Source: CAZRGV01 sp964599655 (GTDB lineage Bacteria; Planctomycetota; Planctomycetia; Isosphaerales; Isosphaeraceae). From it: a stretch of DNA of 45,491 nucleotides. Below are positions 17,185-25,262 of the stretch, piece after piece. Made by a program: the position numbers and the translations under genes. The stretch spans positions 1 to 45,491 of the forward strand of contig CAZRGV010000040.1 in the NCBI GenBank assembly GCA_964599655.1, written 5' to 3'. How positions within the stretch are numbered: position 1 is the first letter of the stretch; each line of letters opens with the position of its first letter. The notes below the pieces were generated by a model, which was not told the DNA's origin, did not search any database, and was given only the letters and a program-made list of their open reading frames with translations.

Positions 17185-17297
17185 GTCTGGCAAACCCCGG
17201 TAAGGACCACGGTGCGAGACGCTTGAGATCGGCTCGGCCAGCGGTCCAGGGCGAATGTGACTCACGCAAGCACCAACTTCGGTGCCGCCTCTTTGTT

Positions 17298-17326
17298 ATT
17301 TAAGGCGATTCTCATCCCCTTGTCAA
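17298..17326 (-). promoter_or_regulatory. Sigma-70-type promoter of the HTH/S24-like regulator
   Basis: On the minus strand, a consensus -35 TTGACA (17326-17321) and a -10 TTAAAT (17303-17298) are separated by 17 nt. Transcription would start near 17290, giving a leader of about 105 nt to ATG 17184 or 25 nt to GTG 17265. Confidence 0.65.
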
Positions 17327-17613
17327 CGTGACGACCGCGCGATCGTTGCCCATTCTCGACGTGGCGCCACATTTCATCCACGACCGCCCGCACGAGCCCT
17401 TGCCGGCATCCTTGCGAACGCAAGCGTCACGACCGTGGGAGAGCGCGGCGTCGCGTCGCCGGGGAAGCCCCCGGCTCATCCCGTTTCGTGGGCGATTCAT
17501 CGCGTCCACGATGCGCAACGCCTGGTGCGTCTGGTTTCCGCAACCCCGATCGATCGGAAACCCGAGGCGGACCCGAACGCGCTCCGGGACCCACCAGCCG
17601 CCTCATCGTAAAA

Positions 17614-17647
17614 TCTTGTCGGACAAGCTCTTGCGTGTCCGACAAGA
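17614..17647 (-). terminator. Intrinsic terminator of the FHA-domain gene
   Basis: TCTTGTCGGACA (17614-17625) and TGTCCGACAAGA (17636-17647) are perfect 12-bp arms around a 10-nt loop. On the minus strand the stem is followed by TTTTAC. It lies 43 nt past the FHA stop codon. Confidence 0.72.
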
Positions 17648-17689
17648 GAGGACGGCCATTGCCCGGTCGCGTCGTTTCCAGATCGCCTC

Positions 17690-18286
17690 TCAATCATCAT
17701 CCAGGTCGAGATTGAGCAAGTAGTCAGCGACGGCGTCCTCACTCAACTCAGGGGTCTTGGCAGTCGCGGCGGCTTCGGGCGTGGTTTCCTCCGCGGCCAC
17801 AGGCGCGGATTCGACGCCCGCGGGAGCCGCCATGGTGGTTTCGGTTTGATCGTCGTCCGCCATGACCTCGAAATCGAGGCCGGTGTCCGGCTGGCCCGAG
17901 ACGGTCGCGGGCGGCGGCCCTTCCTCGAGGGCGATCGGCTGCGCCACGGCCGTGTCACTGGGTTTCGCGGCCGAAGGTTCGGCAACGGCCTCGGCCTTCT
18001 CGACGCGAAACTTGACCGAGCCAATCATCAACTCGTTGCCGGCTTCCAAAACCTGTTGCCCGTTGATGCGCTTGCCGTTGACAATCGTACCGTTGGAACT
18101 GTTGAGATCCTTGACCAGAAGCAGACCCTTCTTCTCGAAGAGTTCGCAATGCTTCCGGCTCACCTGAGAAGACACAATCCGAATCTGGCAGCCATTCTGG
18201 CGCCCCACGGTCGTAACTCCCTCCGAGGGAAGCTTCAAGGCCTGGTTGGCGCTTCGGCCCTGGACGACAACGAGTTGGTAGGGCAT
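17690..18286 (-). CDS. FHA-domain protein with acidic low-complexity tail
   Basis: 198 residues. The N-terminal FHA domain (about 1-95) has its phosphothreonine-binding residues: Gly28-Arg29 (VGRQ), SRKH at 43-46, and LNSSNGT at 61-67. The remaining 100 residues are rich in A, P, E and T and end in DLDDD, with no second domain. Such proteins usually act as adaptors for Ser/Thr-kinase signalling, abundant in planctomycetes, but no kinase gene adjoins. ATG 18286 has AGGA about 9 nt upstream. A 6-bp inverted repeat CTTGTT/AACAAG (18334-18353) lies about 50 nt upstream of the start. Confidence 0.85.
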   Translation of the reverse strand: MPYQLVVVQGRSANQALKLPSEGVTTVGRQNGCQIRIVSSQVSRKHCELFEKKGLLLVKDLNSSNGTIVNGKRINGQQVLEAGNELMIGSVKFRVEKAEAVAEPSAAKPSDTAVAQPIALEEGPPPATVSGQPDTGLDFEVMADDDQTETTMAAPAGVESAPVAAEETTPEAAATAKTPELSEDAVADYLLNLDLDDD

Positions 18287-18451
18287 GACGAAAAATCCTG
18301 AGCCGTGATCTCACACGGAGCTAACGTCGTTCGCTTGTTTCGGTTCGAACAAGTTGACTCCCTATTAGGCTATCCGGAAAAATGTCGGTAAGCAAACGGA
18401 ATTCCCTGGCGTTCCAAGACGCGAATCGAGGAGAGAATTCAGGAAAACGAC

Positions 18452-18479
18452 TTGCAATCCGCGAAGGGCCCCCTATACT
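18452..18479 (+). promoter_or_regulatory. Sigma-70-type promoter for tRNA-Gly and tig
   Basis: TTGCAA (18452-18457), a 16-nt spacer and TATACT (18474-18479) form a good housekeeping promoter. Transcription would begin near 18486, about 70 nt before the tRNA. I see no terminator between tRNA and tig, so tig may share this transcript. Confidence 0.65.
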
Positions 18480-18555
18480 AGGTCGATATGGCACCGTCAC
18501 CCGCTGGGTGAATCGTCGAACGTCGCGATGCGGCTTCGCCTCGGTTGTTTTTTTC

Positions 18556-18627
18556 GCGGGAGTAGCTCAGGGGTAGAGCGCCACGTTGCCAACGTGGTTG
18601 TCGTGGGTTCAAATCCCATCTCCCGCT
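18556..18627 (+). tRNA. tRNA-Gly (anticodon GCC)
   Basis: Acceptor arms GCGGGAG (18556-18562) and CTCCCGC (18620-18626) pair fully, with discriminator T at 18627. The D-arm is GCTCAGGGGTAGAGC. The anticodon stem CCACG/CGTGG encloses TTGCCAA, giving anticodon GCC. The T-arm GTGGG-TTCAAAT-CCCAT is present. The 3' CCA is not encoded. It lies 102 nt upstream of the tig start. Confidence 0.96.
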
Positions 18628-18729
18628 CTTGTGTTGCCAACCTGGCTGGCGGCATTCGCTCGAACGCGTCAGGTGCGTGGTGGCGGCCCCAGCCGTCATC
18701 CACCTGAGGTCGTCGAAGGAACGCCGTCG

Positions 18730-20223
18730 ATGAGCAGCCTGGAAGAGGAACACGGCGAGACCGCCGAAGGTGCGGTCGGGACCGAGGAACAGACCGAGCC
18801 GAAGCGGACGCTTGAGCTCGACGTCCAGATCACGGACGCCGGCCCTTGCAAGAAGCACTTGAAGGTCAGCATCCCTCGATCCGAAGTCGAACGGCAATTC
18901 GAGGAATCGCTCGGAACCGTCAAGAAGGAAGCCGCCGTGCCCGGCTTCCGGCCAGGCCGGGCCCCGAAAAATCTCGTCCAGAAGCGGTTCCGCAAGGAAG
19001 TCGCCGGTCAGGTGAAGTCGTCGCTGTTGCTGGCTTGCATGGAGCAGCTTGACGAGCAGTACAAGCTGAATCCGATCACGCAACCCGACCTCGATATCGA
19101 GGCCATCGAGCTCCCCGACGATGGGCCGATGACCTTCGAGATGGAGATCGAGGTCCAGCCAGACTTCGCGCTACCGGACTACAAGTCGCTGACGGTCCGC
19201 CGCCCCGTCAAGACCATCTCGGAGGCCGACATCGACGCTCAGTTGAAGTCGTTCCTCGAGCGGTATTCCCAGCTCGTTCCCAAGCTCGAAGGGGGCGCGG
19301 AGATCGGCGACTTCATCACGGCCGACCTCACCTTCGAGAAGGATGGAATTACCCTCAACGAGGCGAAGGAGCTTCAGTTCCGCCTCCAGCCCGAGATGCG
19401 CTTCCAGGACGGCAGCATTCCCGATCTGGCCGGCGCCCTCGTGGGCGTCAAGCCCGGTGAAACCAGGCACGCCGCCGCGAAGATCGGCTCGTCCTCGCCC
19501 AATCCCGCCCTGAGAAATCAGACGATTCGCGTGACCTTCCAGGTTCATGACCTGAAGCGGCTCCGCCTGCCCGAAGTCAACACCCAATTCCTTCGTTCGA
19601 TCGGCTTCGAGAGCGAGCAGGAGCTTCGTGAGGCGCTGCGGGGCGTCCTGCAACGCCGCTTCGATTTCCAGCAACGGCAGGCCATCCGCCGCCAGATCGT
19701 CGACCAGTTGATTCAGGCGGTGCCGTTCGATCTCCCGGCCGATCTCGTCGCTCGACAGGAACGCTCAACCTTGCGGCGCCAGGTCGAGGAGCTCCGACAG
19801 GCCGGCATGGAGGACTCCGACATTCGCGCCCGAGAGGCCGAACTCCGGGCCAACGCCCATGAGTCGACGCTTCGAAGTCTCAAGGAGTATTTCCTCCTGT
19901 CGCGGATTGCCGACGCGGAGTCGATCAAGGTCGAGGACGAGGACCTGGAGCAGGAAATCGAGGCCATCGCTGCCCGGACCGACGAAACGCCGCGTCGGAT
20001 TCGCGCCCGAATTCAGAAGGAAGGGCTTGCCGAAGGGCTCGGCCAGCAAATCCTCGAACGCAAAACGCTGGATCGCGTTCTGGAGTTCGTCAAGTTCGAG
20101 GACGTGCCCATGGACGTGGAGAAGGCCGTCGAAACGCTCGACCAGGTGGCGTCTCCGCCGTCCGAGGAAACCGATTCCGAGTCGCCCGAGCCGGCTGAGC
20201 AATCCGCAGGTTCCTCGGATTAA
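18730..20223 (+). CDS. tig: Trigger factor
   Basis: 497 residues from ATG 18730, with GAAGGA about 9 nt upstream; an open stretch before it overlaps the tRNA and is not coding. Trigger factor binds ribosome protein L23 at the exit tunnel and chaperones nascent chains. The N-terminal ribosome-binding signature is GFRPGRAP (72-79, family pattern GFRxGxxP). A PPIase-like FKBP domain follows (about 175-270), beginning IGDFITADLTFEK, then the long helical arm domain to the C-terminus. There is an acidic N-terminal extension of about 25 residues and an acidic tail (SEETDSESPEPAEQ). Two clpP genes follow on the same strand, the classic tig-clpP order. Confidence 0.94.
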   Translation: MSSLEEEHGETAEGAVGTEEQTEPKRTLELDVQITDAGPCKKHLKVSIPRSEVERQFEESLGTVKKEAAVPGFRPGRAPKNLVQKRFRKEVAGQVKSSLLLACMEQLDEQYKLNPITQPDLDIEAIELPDDGPMTFEMEIEVQPDFALPDYKSLTVRRPVKTISEADIDAQLKSFLERYSQLVPKLEGGAEIGDFITADLTFEKDGITLNEAKELQFRLQPEMRFQDGSIPDLAGALVGVKPGETRHAAAKIGSSSPNPALRNQTIRVTFQVHDLKRLRLPEVNTQFLRSIGFESEQELREALRGVLQRRFDFQQRQAIRRQIVDQLIQAVPFDLPADLVARQERSTLRRQVEELRQAGMEDSDIRAREAELRANAHESTLRSLKEYFLLSRIADAESIKVEDEDLEQEIEAIAARTDETPRRIRARIQKEGLAEGLGQQILERKTLDRVLEFVKFEDVPMDVEKAVETLDQVASPPSEETDSESPEPAEQSAGSSD

Positions 20224-20271
20224 CCGCGCCGCTCCCGTCTCCCCCACGAGGAACCGAGGTCGCGGGTCGAA

Positions 20272-20291
20272 GGCCGGAACGGTCTCCGGCC
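20272..20291 (+). terminator. GC-rich hairpin after tig
   Basis: GGCCGGA (20272-20278) and TCCGGCC (20285-20291) pair around a 6-nt loop, flanked by CGCG on both sides. It is 48 nt after the tig stop, without a T-tract. It may attenuate read-through into clpP. Confidence 0.4.
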
Positions 20292-20438
20292 CGCGAAACT
20301 CAGTGGAGAACGTCGGTTCGCTTCGTGTCACAAAATCCGTGTCCCACTGAGCTTCGGACCGCCGCGTCCTCCTCGTTACCAGCACCAGCGATCCGCCACC
20401 TGCTCTCTGGATCCGGCCCAGGAACAAGGACTCCTTTC

Positions 20439-21077
20439 ATGCTCCCCGACCCCTCGCGGTTCGAGCCGAAACTTCAGCGCTTTCGCGACTACGCCCGCCA
20501 GCGGCAGATGACCCTGACCGATCTGCTCCTCGAAAACCGGATCATCTTTCTGGAGGGTGAGATCTACGGCCAGATGGCCAATCACGTCATCAAGCAACTG
20601 CTCTACCTCCAGTTCGAAAACCGGACCCAGGGCATCAGCTTCTACATCAACAGTCCCGGAGGCGCGGTCTACGACACCCTGGCTATTTACGACACCATGC
20701 AGTTCATCGAGTGCCCGATCTCGACCTACTGCATCGGTCTGGCGGCCTCGGGCGCGGCGGTGCTCATGGCCGGAGGCCAGAAGGGACGCCGGTACGCCTT
20801 GCCCCATTCCAAAATCATGATTCACCAGCCTCGAGGCGGTGTCAGCGGCCAAATCTCCGACATCGAGATCCAGGCCGAGGAAATCATCAAGGAGAAACAC
20901 AAGATCAACGAGATTCTGGCCAAGCACACCGGCCAGCCCATCGAGCGGATTGCCAGGGACACCGAACGTGACCGGTACCTCAGTGCGCTCGAGGCCAAAG
21001 AATACGGCATCGTGGACGAGGTCGTCGGCCACATTCCCAGTTCCGAGGCGAAGAAGAGCGAATCCGCCCAGAGCTAG
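20439..21077 (+). CDS. clpP: ATP-dependent Clp protease proteolytic subunit (first copy)
   Basis: 212 residues from ATG 20439, with AAGGA about 9 nt upstream; an upstream in-frame extension to 20325 has no ClpP similarity. The catalytic triad is Ser104 (GLAASGAAVLMAGG), His129 (IMIHQP) and Asp178 (DTERDRY). The Ser elbow reads AASGA instead of the usual ASMGA. The substrate loop is YINSPGGAVYDTLAIYD. ClpP forms barrel-shaped tetradecamers that degrade proteins unfolded by ClpX or ClpA. A second, more canonical ClpP is encoded 44 nt downstream, so mixed ClpP1P2 rings are possible, as in other bacteria with paired clpP genes (inference). No clpX follows. Confidence 0.94.
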   Translation: MLPDPSRFEPKLQRFRDYARQRQMTLTDLLLENRIIFLEGEIYGQMANHVIKQLLYLQFENRTQGISFYINSPGGAVYDTLAIYDTMQFIECPISTYCIGLAASGAAVLMAGGQKGRRYALPHSKIMIHQPRGGVSGQISDIEIQAEEIIKEKHKINEILAKHTGQPIERIARDTERDRYLSALEAKEYGIVDEVVGHIPSSEAKKSESAQS

Positions 21078-21121
21078 CCGAACCCGCGGCAAGACTCGGC
21101 CTATTCAAGGGACATCTCCCA

Positions 21122-21743
21122 ATGCCTCTGATTCCGATTGTCATCGAGCGCACCGGCCGCGAAGAACGGGCGATGGATATCTATTCCCGCCTGCTCCAGG
21201 ACCGGATCATCATGCTCGGTTCGGCGATTGACGACCACGTGGCCAACCTGGTCGTCGCCCAGATGCTCGTCCTGGCCCATCAAGACGACAAGGCCGACAT
21301 CCATCTCTACCTGAACAGCCCCGGCGGAAGCGTGACGGCCGGCATGGCCATCTACGACACCATGCAGTACGTCCCTTGCGACGTGGCGACCTACTGCATG
21401 GGCCAGTGCGCCAGCATGGGATCGCTCCTCCTGGCCGCCGGCGCCAAGGGCAAGCGCAACGCCCTTCCTCACGGCCGCATCATGATCCACCAGCCCTGGA
21501 TCTCGGGTCTGGAAGGAACAGCGACCGACATCACCATTCACGCCGAAGAGCTCGTGCGGATGAAGCGGCAGCTCAACCAGATCTACCAGAAGCACACCGG
21601 ACAGACCCTCNNNNNNNNNNGAAAAGCTCGAGCAGGATACCGACCGCGATCGCTTCATGTCTCCCGAAGAGGCCAAGGCCTACGGTCTGGTCGACAACGT
21701 CCTCGATCGCGAGCCGCCCATTCCGCTCAGTTCGCCGTCCTGA
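21122..21743 (+). CDS. clpP: ATP-dependent Clp protease proteolytic subunit (second copy, crossed by assembly gap)
   Basis: Canonical ClpP interrupted by ten Ns at 21611-21620. Before the gap, codons 1-163 give Ser98 (GQCASMGSLLLAAG), His123 (IMIHQP) and end KHTGQTL. After the gap the matching frame resumes with EKLEQDTDRDRF and ends at TGA 21741-21743. The two parts are out of frame by one base if the Ns are counted as real. With zero missing bases the join HTGQTL-EKLEQDTDRD aligns without insertion or deletion to ordinary ClpP, and the catalytic Asp falls at 173, giving 203 residues. The frameshift is therefore an assembly artefact. A naive translation through the gap yields a false long protein. 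Confidence 0.9.
21611..21620. other. Assembly gap (10 N)
   Basis: A run of ten ambiguous bases inside the second clpP gene. The protein alignment indicates that no codons are missing here, so the Ns are most likely a contig-join placeholder. Confidence 0.95.
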
Positions 21744-21769
21744 GCGTGCGACAACCTCTCGAAGCTTCC

Positions 21770-21825
21770 AACCGGGAACGCCGGCCTGCCGCTCGATTCG
21801 ATCGCGGCGGCCGGCGTTCCTGGTT
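21770..21825. terminator. Long bidirectional terminator hairpin between clpP and cupin
   Basis: GGAACGCCGGCC (21775-21786) pairs perfectly with GGCCGGCGTTCC (21809-21820). AACC (21770-21773) and GGTT (21822-21825) extend the stem past a G-T wobble, and GCCGC/GCGGC pairs inside. It lies between convergent genes and can serve both. Confidence 0.7.
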
Positions 21826-21832
21826 TCGACGA

Positions 21833-22192
21833 TCAGCGATAGTCGTCGCGAATGGGGTGGAAGCAGTCGAGCGCCACGGCCGGTTCGTCCAGGGTCACCA
21901 CCTTGTGCCGCACGCCGCCCGGTATCCGCCAGATATCCCCAGGACCGAGCACGCGGGTGATGCCGCCAATGGTGAATTCCAGCCGACCCGAAATCAGGAT
22001 GCCCATCTGTTCGTGAGGATGCGCGTGGTCCGGCACCACCGATCGCGGCTCGAGCCTGACCACCGACAGCATCATCCCCTGCCCCGAAGTCGTACAGATC
22101 TCGACGCCAGGAAAAATCTGGTGATGGGAGCCCTTCCCAGCCGGAATGAAGTAATCCTCCGGCGTTGGTTCCGAAGTCGTTGGATCGCTCAA
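21833..22192 (-). CDS. Cupin-domain protein
   Basis: 119 residues. A single cupin_2-type barrel with metal-ligand motif 1 HAHPHEQMGILISG (two His and a Glu in the expected spacing) and motif 2 PGGVRHKV. The start is TTG 22192, supported by a perfect Shine-Dalgarno GGAGG (22204-22200) 7 nt upstream. It lies one nucleotide after the stop of the upstream cytochrome gene, so translation is probably coupled. Small cupins of this type bind sugars or act as isomerases or sensors. The substrate cannot be read from the sequence. Confidence 0.82.
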   Translation of the reverse strand: MSDPTTSEPTPEDYFIPAGKGSHHQIFPGVEICTTSGQGMMLSVVRLEPRSVVPDHAHPHEQMGILISGRLEFTIGGITRVLGPGDIWRIPGGVRHKVVTLDEPAVALDCFHPIRDDYR

Positions 22193-22193
22193 C

Positions 22194-23831
22194 TTATCGC
22201 CTCCGTGTGCCGACGTGATAACGCGCCGCGACCCAGCGTCCCCAGACGGCCAGGAACTGGTCTCGGGTCACTTGCGGGCCCCAGCACTGGTGGATCACCT
22301 CGTCGAGTGTCTTGGGGTCCTTGATCATCTCCCGGACGAAGTAAGGAAACTGCTGCCGGAACGACGAGCCCAGCCACTCGAACAGGCTGAATCCCACCGC
22401 GCGAAGTGTGTCCGGCCCCGACTGATCGCCAAGCACCTCGGTGGCCTTGGCGACCCAGCCCAACTGATACTGCTGCAAGGTTTCCGCTCGGAGCCGGCGA
22501 TAGTAATCGCTCCGGGGCTCGACCTGAACGGCAAGGTAGGCACCCAGCCCGCTCGACAGCCACGACGGCGCCTGACCGGCCGCCGAGGAAACCGCCGTTC
22601 CGAGTTGCTCGGAGAGCAGGCCGGCCAGCGTCCGCCCGGCGCTGTCTTCCTCCTCCTGGGGTTTGGTACGGCTGCTCCGTCGACTGGGACTGGTCGCCGC
22701 GGGTTCTTCCCCGCCACCGAGCGGGTCGACGGCCGCCAGATACGGGCTTTCGACATCCAGCTTGCCGTGCGCCTCATCGCCGGGTTCAATCTCCCGCATC
22801 TCGACGCCGCGCACAAATTCGGCATACGTGGTCGGTTCATTGAACACATAAACGCTGATCTTTTCGGGACCGGTCAACGCCGCGGCCAGTTCCGTTCCCA
22901 GCAAGGTTCCGAGCCTGGTGCGCTGGTCTTCCAGAGTCTTCAGGATCGCCTTCGCCCGGCTCTCCGGAAGGTTCCCGAACAGAAGGAAGTCCTTGCCGGA
23001 GGTCATCTCGGGCTCGGCCTTCGAGCTGGCCTTTTTCCAACGATCGAGCGCGACTTCCTTCAAGTGGGCGTCGCGCTCTTCGGGCGAGAGCTTGACCAGT
23101 GCGGCCCTTCGCATCTCTTCCGGCGATGGGGCGATCTTGTCGATCGACGCGGTGGGATCTTTTCCGGCATCGAGCAAGGCCCCTTCCTTCACCCACTGCG
23201 TGATCTTGGCGATCGCGTCGTCCGAAAGCCGACGGTTGTTGCCTCTCGGCATCTTCCGTTCCGTCACAAGTTCCACGAGCAAGCTCTCCTCGGGCTTGCC
23301 CGGCACGATCACTTCCCCCGACTGCGATCCGGCCATCATCTTCTGAAACGTCGACAGATCGAACTTGCCTCGCTTCTGCTCGGCGTTGTGGCACCCCGTG
23401 CAATTCCCGACCAGGATCGGCGCGATGTCTCGAGAGAACTTCAGCTTCCCATCGTCCCGCGCGGCCGGTTCGAGCGAGGCGACCGGTGGAGGTGCCGCGC
23501 CGCCCCGTCGCGTGGTGGCCTGAGCAATTTGCGGCGGCCTCGCTCCCTGCCCGGCCGCCGCGTTTTCGGGATGGCAGATCTTGCAAGGCTTGTAACCCTG
23601 CGCCAGGGCCGCCTTGAAATCGCTCAGTTCCACTTTATTGGCTTCGGAAAGGCGGCGCGCGGAACCACAGGTTGTCAGATGCAAAACCTTCGACTTCTTG
23701 TTCCCGACAAACGCGGCGGACGGCGCGCCTTCGTTGGGCGCCGTCTGCGACGAGGCTTCCAGACCACTGAGGCCCAGTGCAAAACCCAAGATCAGGACCA
23801 CCCAGCGGTTGTCTCGCCTCGGACAACTCAT
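22194..23831 (-). CDS. Planctomycete c-type cytochrome with Ada-like zinc-binding domain and degenerate peptidase-like C-terminus
   Basis: 545 residues from ATG 23831 (GGGAGG about 9 nt upstream). A signal peptide/anchor lies at 10-26. Residues 41-88 resemble an Ada-type metal-binding domain: FVGNKKSKVLHLTTC with Cys55, then GYKPCKICHP with Cys83 and Cys86. A cytochrome module follows: RDIAPILVGNCTGCH with haem site 144-148, and KMPRGNNR as the likely Met ligand. The C-terminal 250 residues resemble peptidase-MA-like domains (PSWLSSGLGAYLAVQ), but the HExxH expected before this segment is absent (LSEQLGTAV). It is probably an exported haem protein whose peptidase-like domain is inactive. It is coupled to the cupin gene at its 3' end. 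Confidence 0.8.
   Translation of the reverse strand: MSCPRRDNRWVVLILGFALGLSGLEASSQTAPNEGAPSAAFVGNKKSKVLHLTTCGSARRLSEANKVELSDFKAALAQGYKPCKICHPENAAAGQGARPPQIAQATTRRGGAAPPPVASLEPAARDDGKLKFSRDIAPILVGNCTGCHNAEQKRGKFDLSTFQKMMAGSQSGEVIVPGKPEESLLVELVTERKMPRGNNRRLSDDAIAKITQWVKEGALLDAGKDPTASIDKIAPSPEEMRRAALVKLSPEERDAHLKEVALDRWKKASSKAEPEMTSGKDFLLFGNLPESRAKAILKTLEDQRTRLGTLLGTELAAALTGPEKISVYVFNEPTTYAEFVRGVEMREIEPGDEAHGKLDVESPYLAAVDPLGGGEEPAATSPSRRSSRTKPQEEEDSAGRTLAGLLSEQLGTAVSSAAGQAPSWLSSGLGAYLAVQVEPRSDYYRRLRAETLQQYQLGWVAKATEVLGDQSGPDTLRAVGFSLFEWLGSSFRQQFPYFVREMIKDPKTLDEVIHQCWGPQVTRDQFLAVWGRWVAARYHVGTRRR
22198..22206 (-). promoter_or_regulatory. Shine-Dalgarno deciding the TTG start of the cupin gene
   Basis: GGAGG on the minus strand at 22204-22200, inside the last codons of the cytochrome gene, 7 nt before TTG 22192. 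It supports a non-ATG start and coupled translation. Confidence 0.6.
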
Positions 23832-23955
23832 GACTCTGGCCTCCCGGAAATGAATGCTGCACGATTGGATGAGACGATTCTCACTCCAATCGTGTCCTTT
23901 CGCAAGCACTTCGTCGTTTTTCCAACGCGGGAGGCCGCCTTCGCGCCACGACCCT

Positions 23956-25143
23956 TCAGTCTTGCGACGCCGTCCGTGGTTCCGGCAGGATCGTGAAGGC
24001 CAGATCGCGCGAGGTGGTCACGCGGGCGACCAGATCCTGTTGAATCAATCGCAGTCGATACGTCCCCGGCGCGAGTGTCGCCGGGATCGTCAGGCGAGAG
24101 TTGACGAAATAATCGCGACGGCGGCGGAGACACCGGTCTTCGGCCGTCCCTAGGGAACGGCTCCAGATCGGAGTTTCGCCCGTCTCCGGAAGAATCTCGG
24201 CCGTCGAGGACAGCCGGGTCCGGAACCAGCCCTCGTCGGTTTCAACCTGAAGCCCTTCGACCTCCCAGTAGAGGATCAAGGATTGTCCGGCACGACAGGC
24301 TTCGGGATCCGTCGGTTCAATGTTCCCGAAACCCAGCACCTTGCGGCAGAGCTTCAAATCGGTGACCGCGAAGGCCGAGGGCGGGACGGGGCTTTCCGTC
24401 GAGGTCGAGGGCGTCATGTCCGTCGACTCGGACACCGCGGAGGCATCCGCTTCGGCCAGGCTCGAAAGAACGGTTTGCCAGAGTGATTCCTTGGAGTCCT
24501 CGTCGGTCAAGAGCGCCAGCATGCGCTCTCGGATCGACCAGACCTCCTGGGAATCCTTCGCGGCTCTTGCCTGCTCTTGAGCCAGTTTGATCAGCTTCGC
24601 CAGTCCTTCGCTCCAGGCGACCGAAGGCGCGACGGCCGCAAGCGTGGGCTCCTCAACCGAGGGCCCGGCCAGTTGCGTTGGGGCGGCTTCGGGGACCTCG
24701 ACTCGCGCTGGAGCGATCGGCGGTTCGGAAACCGCCACCCGATCCTCGACCGACGAAGCCGCGTCGGTTTCAAGGTGCGAGGGAGGAGCCTCGATCACCG
24801 CCGGCCTGGATTCGTCGAGATCAGAAAGCAGGATCTCTTGCAGATGCTGGGCGCGGGCCAGGGCGGCATCCAGTTGGGGGGTCGGCGGCGCCGACGCGAG
24901 GGCCTCGTCGCTCGAAATCGGTCGAAGCGGAAGCGGGGGAAGCGGGACCCCATCGGTCGGGTTCGACGCGGTGGGGACATTCGGCGCGTCCTGATCGGCG
25001 CGGGCGCGATCCCTGGAAACCTGGCGAGGGTCGAGCGCCGGGCTGGGGTGGCGAGCCGGTATCCAGCGGCAACCACCCAGCAGCGCCAGCAACACAAGGG
25101 CGAACCCTCGCGCGGTCCACCGCTCTCGACTCCGAAGCCGCAT
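23956..25143 (-). CDS. Hypothetical lipoprotein, Pro/Ala/Glu-rich
   Basis: 395 residues from ATG 25143. The signal peptide MRLRSRERWTARGFALVLLA ends in a good lipobox LLGGC (Cys25). A long disordered section rich in P, A, E and S occupies about 26-190, followed by a helical segment (LAKLIKLAQEQARAAKDSQE) and a beta-rich C-terminal domain of about 120 residues. That domain contains LILYWEVEGLQVETDEGW and ends SRLTIPATLAPGTYRLRLIQQDL, an Ig-like 'APGTYRL' strand. I recognise no named family; it may be a surface or periplasmic structural lipoprotein. It is followed 124 nt later by the cytochrome gene on the same strand. Confidence 0.72.
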   Translation of the reverse strand: MRLRSRERWTARGFALVLLALLGGCRWIPARHPSPALDPRQVSRDRARADQDAPNVPTASNPTDGVPLPPLPLRPISSDEALASAPPTPQLDAALARAQHLQEILLSDLDESRPAVIEAPPSHLETDAASSVEDRVAVSEPPIAPARVEVPEAAPTQLAGPSVEEPTLAAVAPSVAWSEGLAKLIKLAQEQARAAKDSQEVWSIRERMLALLTDEDSKESLWQTVLSSLAEADASAVSESTDMTPSTSTESPVPPSAFAVTDLKLCRKVLGFGNIEPTDPEACRAGQSLILYWEVEGLQVETDEGWFRTRLSSTAEILPETGETPIWSRSLGTAEDRCLRRRRDYFVNSRLTIPATLAPGTYRLRLIQQDLVARVTTSRDLAFTILPEPRTASQD

Positions 25144-25262
25144 CGGGCACCCTTCGACTCTGGGAAACGCGGGTTGAGTCCGGCGACGGTCCACTCCACC
25201 ACCGCCGGGAAAGGGAGATGTTCGCCGAGAGGAAATAACGGATTCGTAAAAACCGGGCAAGG

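Larger units (their letters stand above)
17185..17689. other. Intergenic region holding the HTH-regulator promoter and the FHA terminator
   Basis: 505 nt without a credible gene. It contains a strong sigma-70-type promoter reading leftward (17298-17326), a 10-bp palindrome GTGGCGCCAC at 17361-17370 about 35 bp upstream of the -35, and a terminator hairpin of the FHA gene (17614-17647). The palindrome could be an operator, which is unproven. Confidence 0.45.

Noticed and set aside
18331..18353. Inverted repeat CTTGTT/AACAAG upstream of the FHA gene as an operator
   Set aside because: Six-bp arms with an 8-nt spacer are easily found by chance, and nothing else supports regulation here.
21122..22324. 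A 400-residue protein read through the N gap
   Set aside because: Past the Ns this frame is shifted from the ClpP frame and runs antisense over the cupin and cytochrome genes. The true ClpP frame resumes at 21621.
22215..23996. A 593-codon plus-strand frame over the cytochrome gene
   Set aside because: Shadow frame; the minus strand carries a signal peptide, CxxCH and good ribosome sites.
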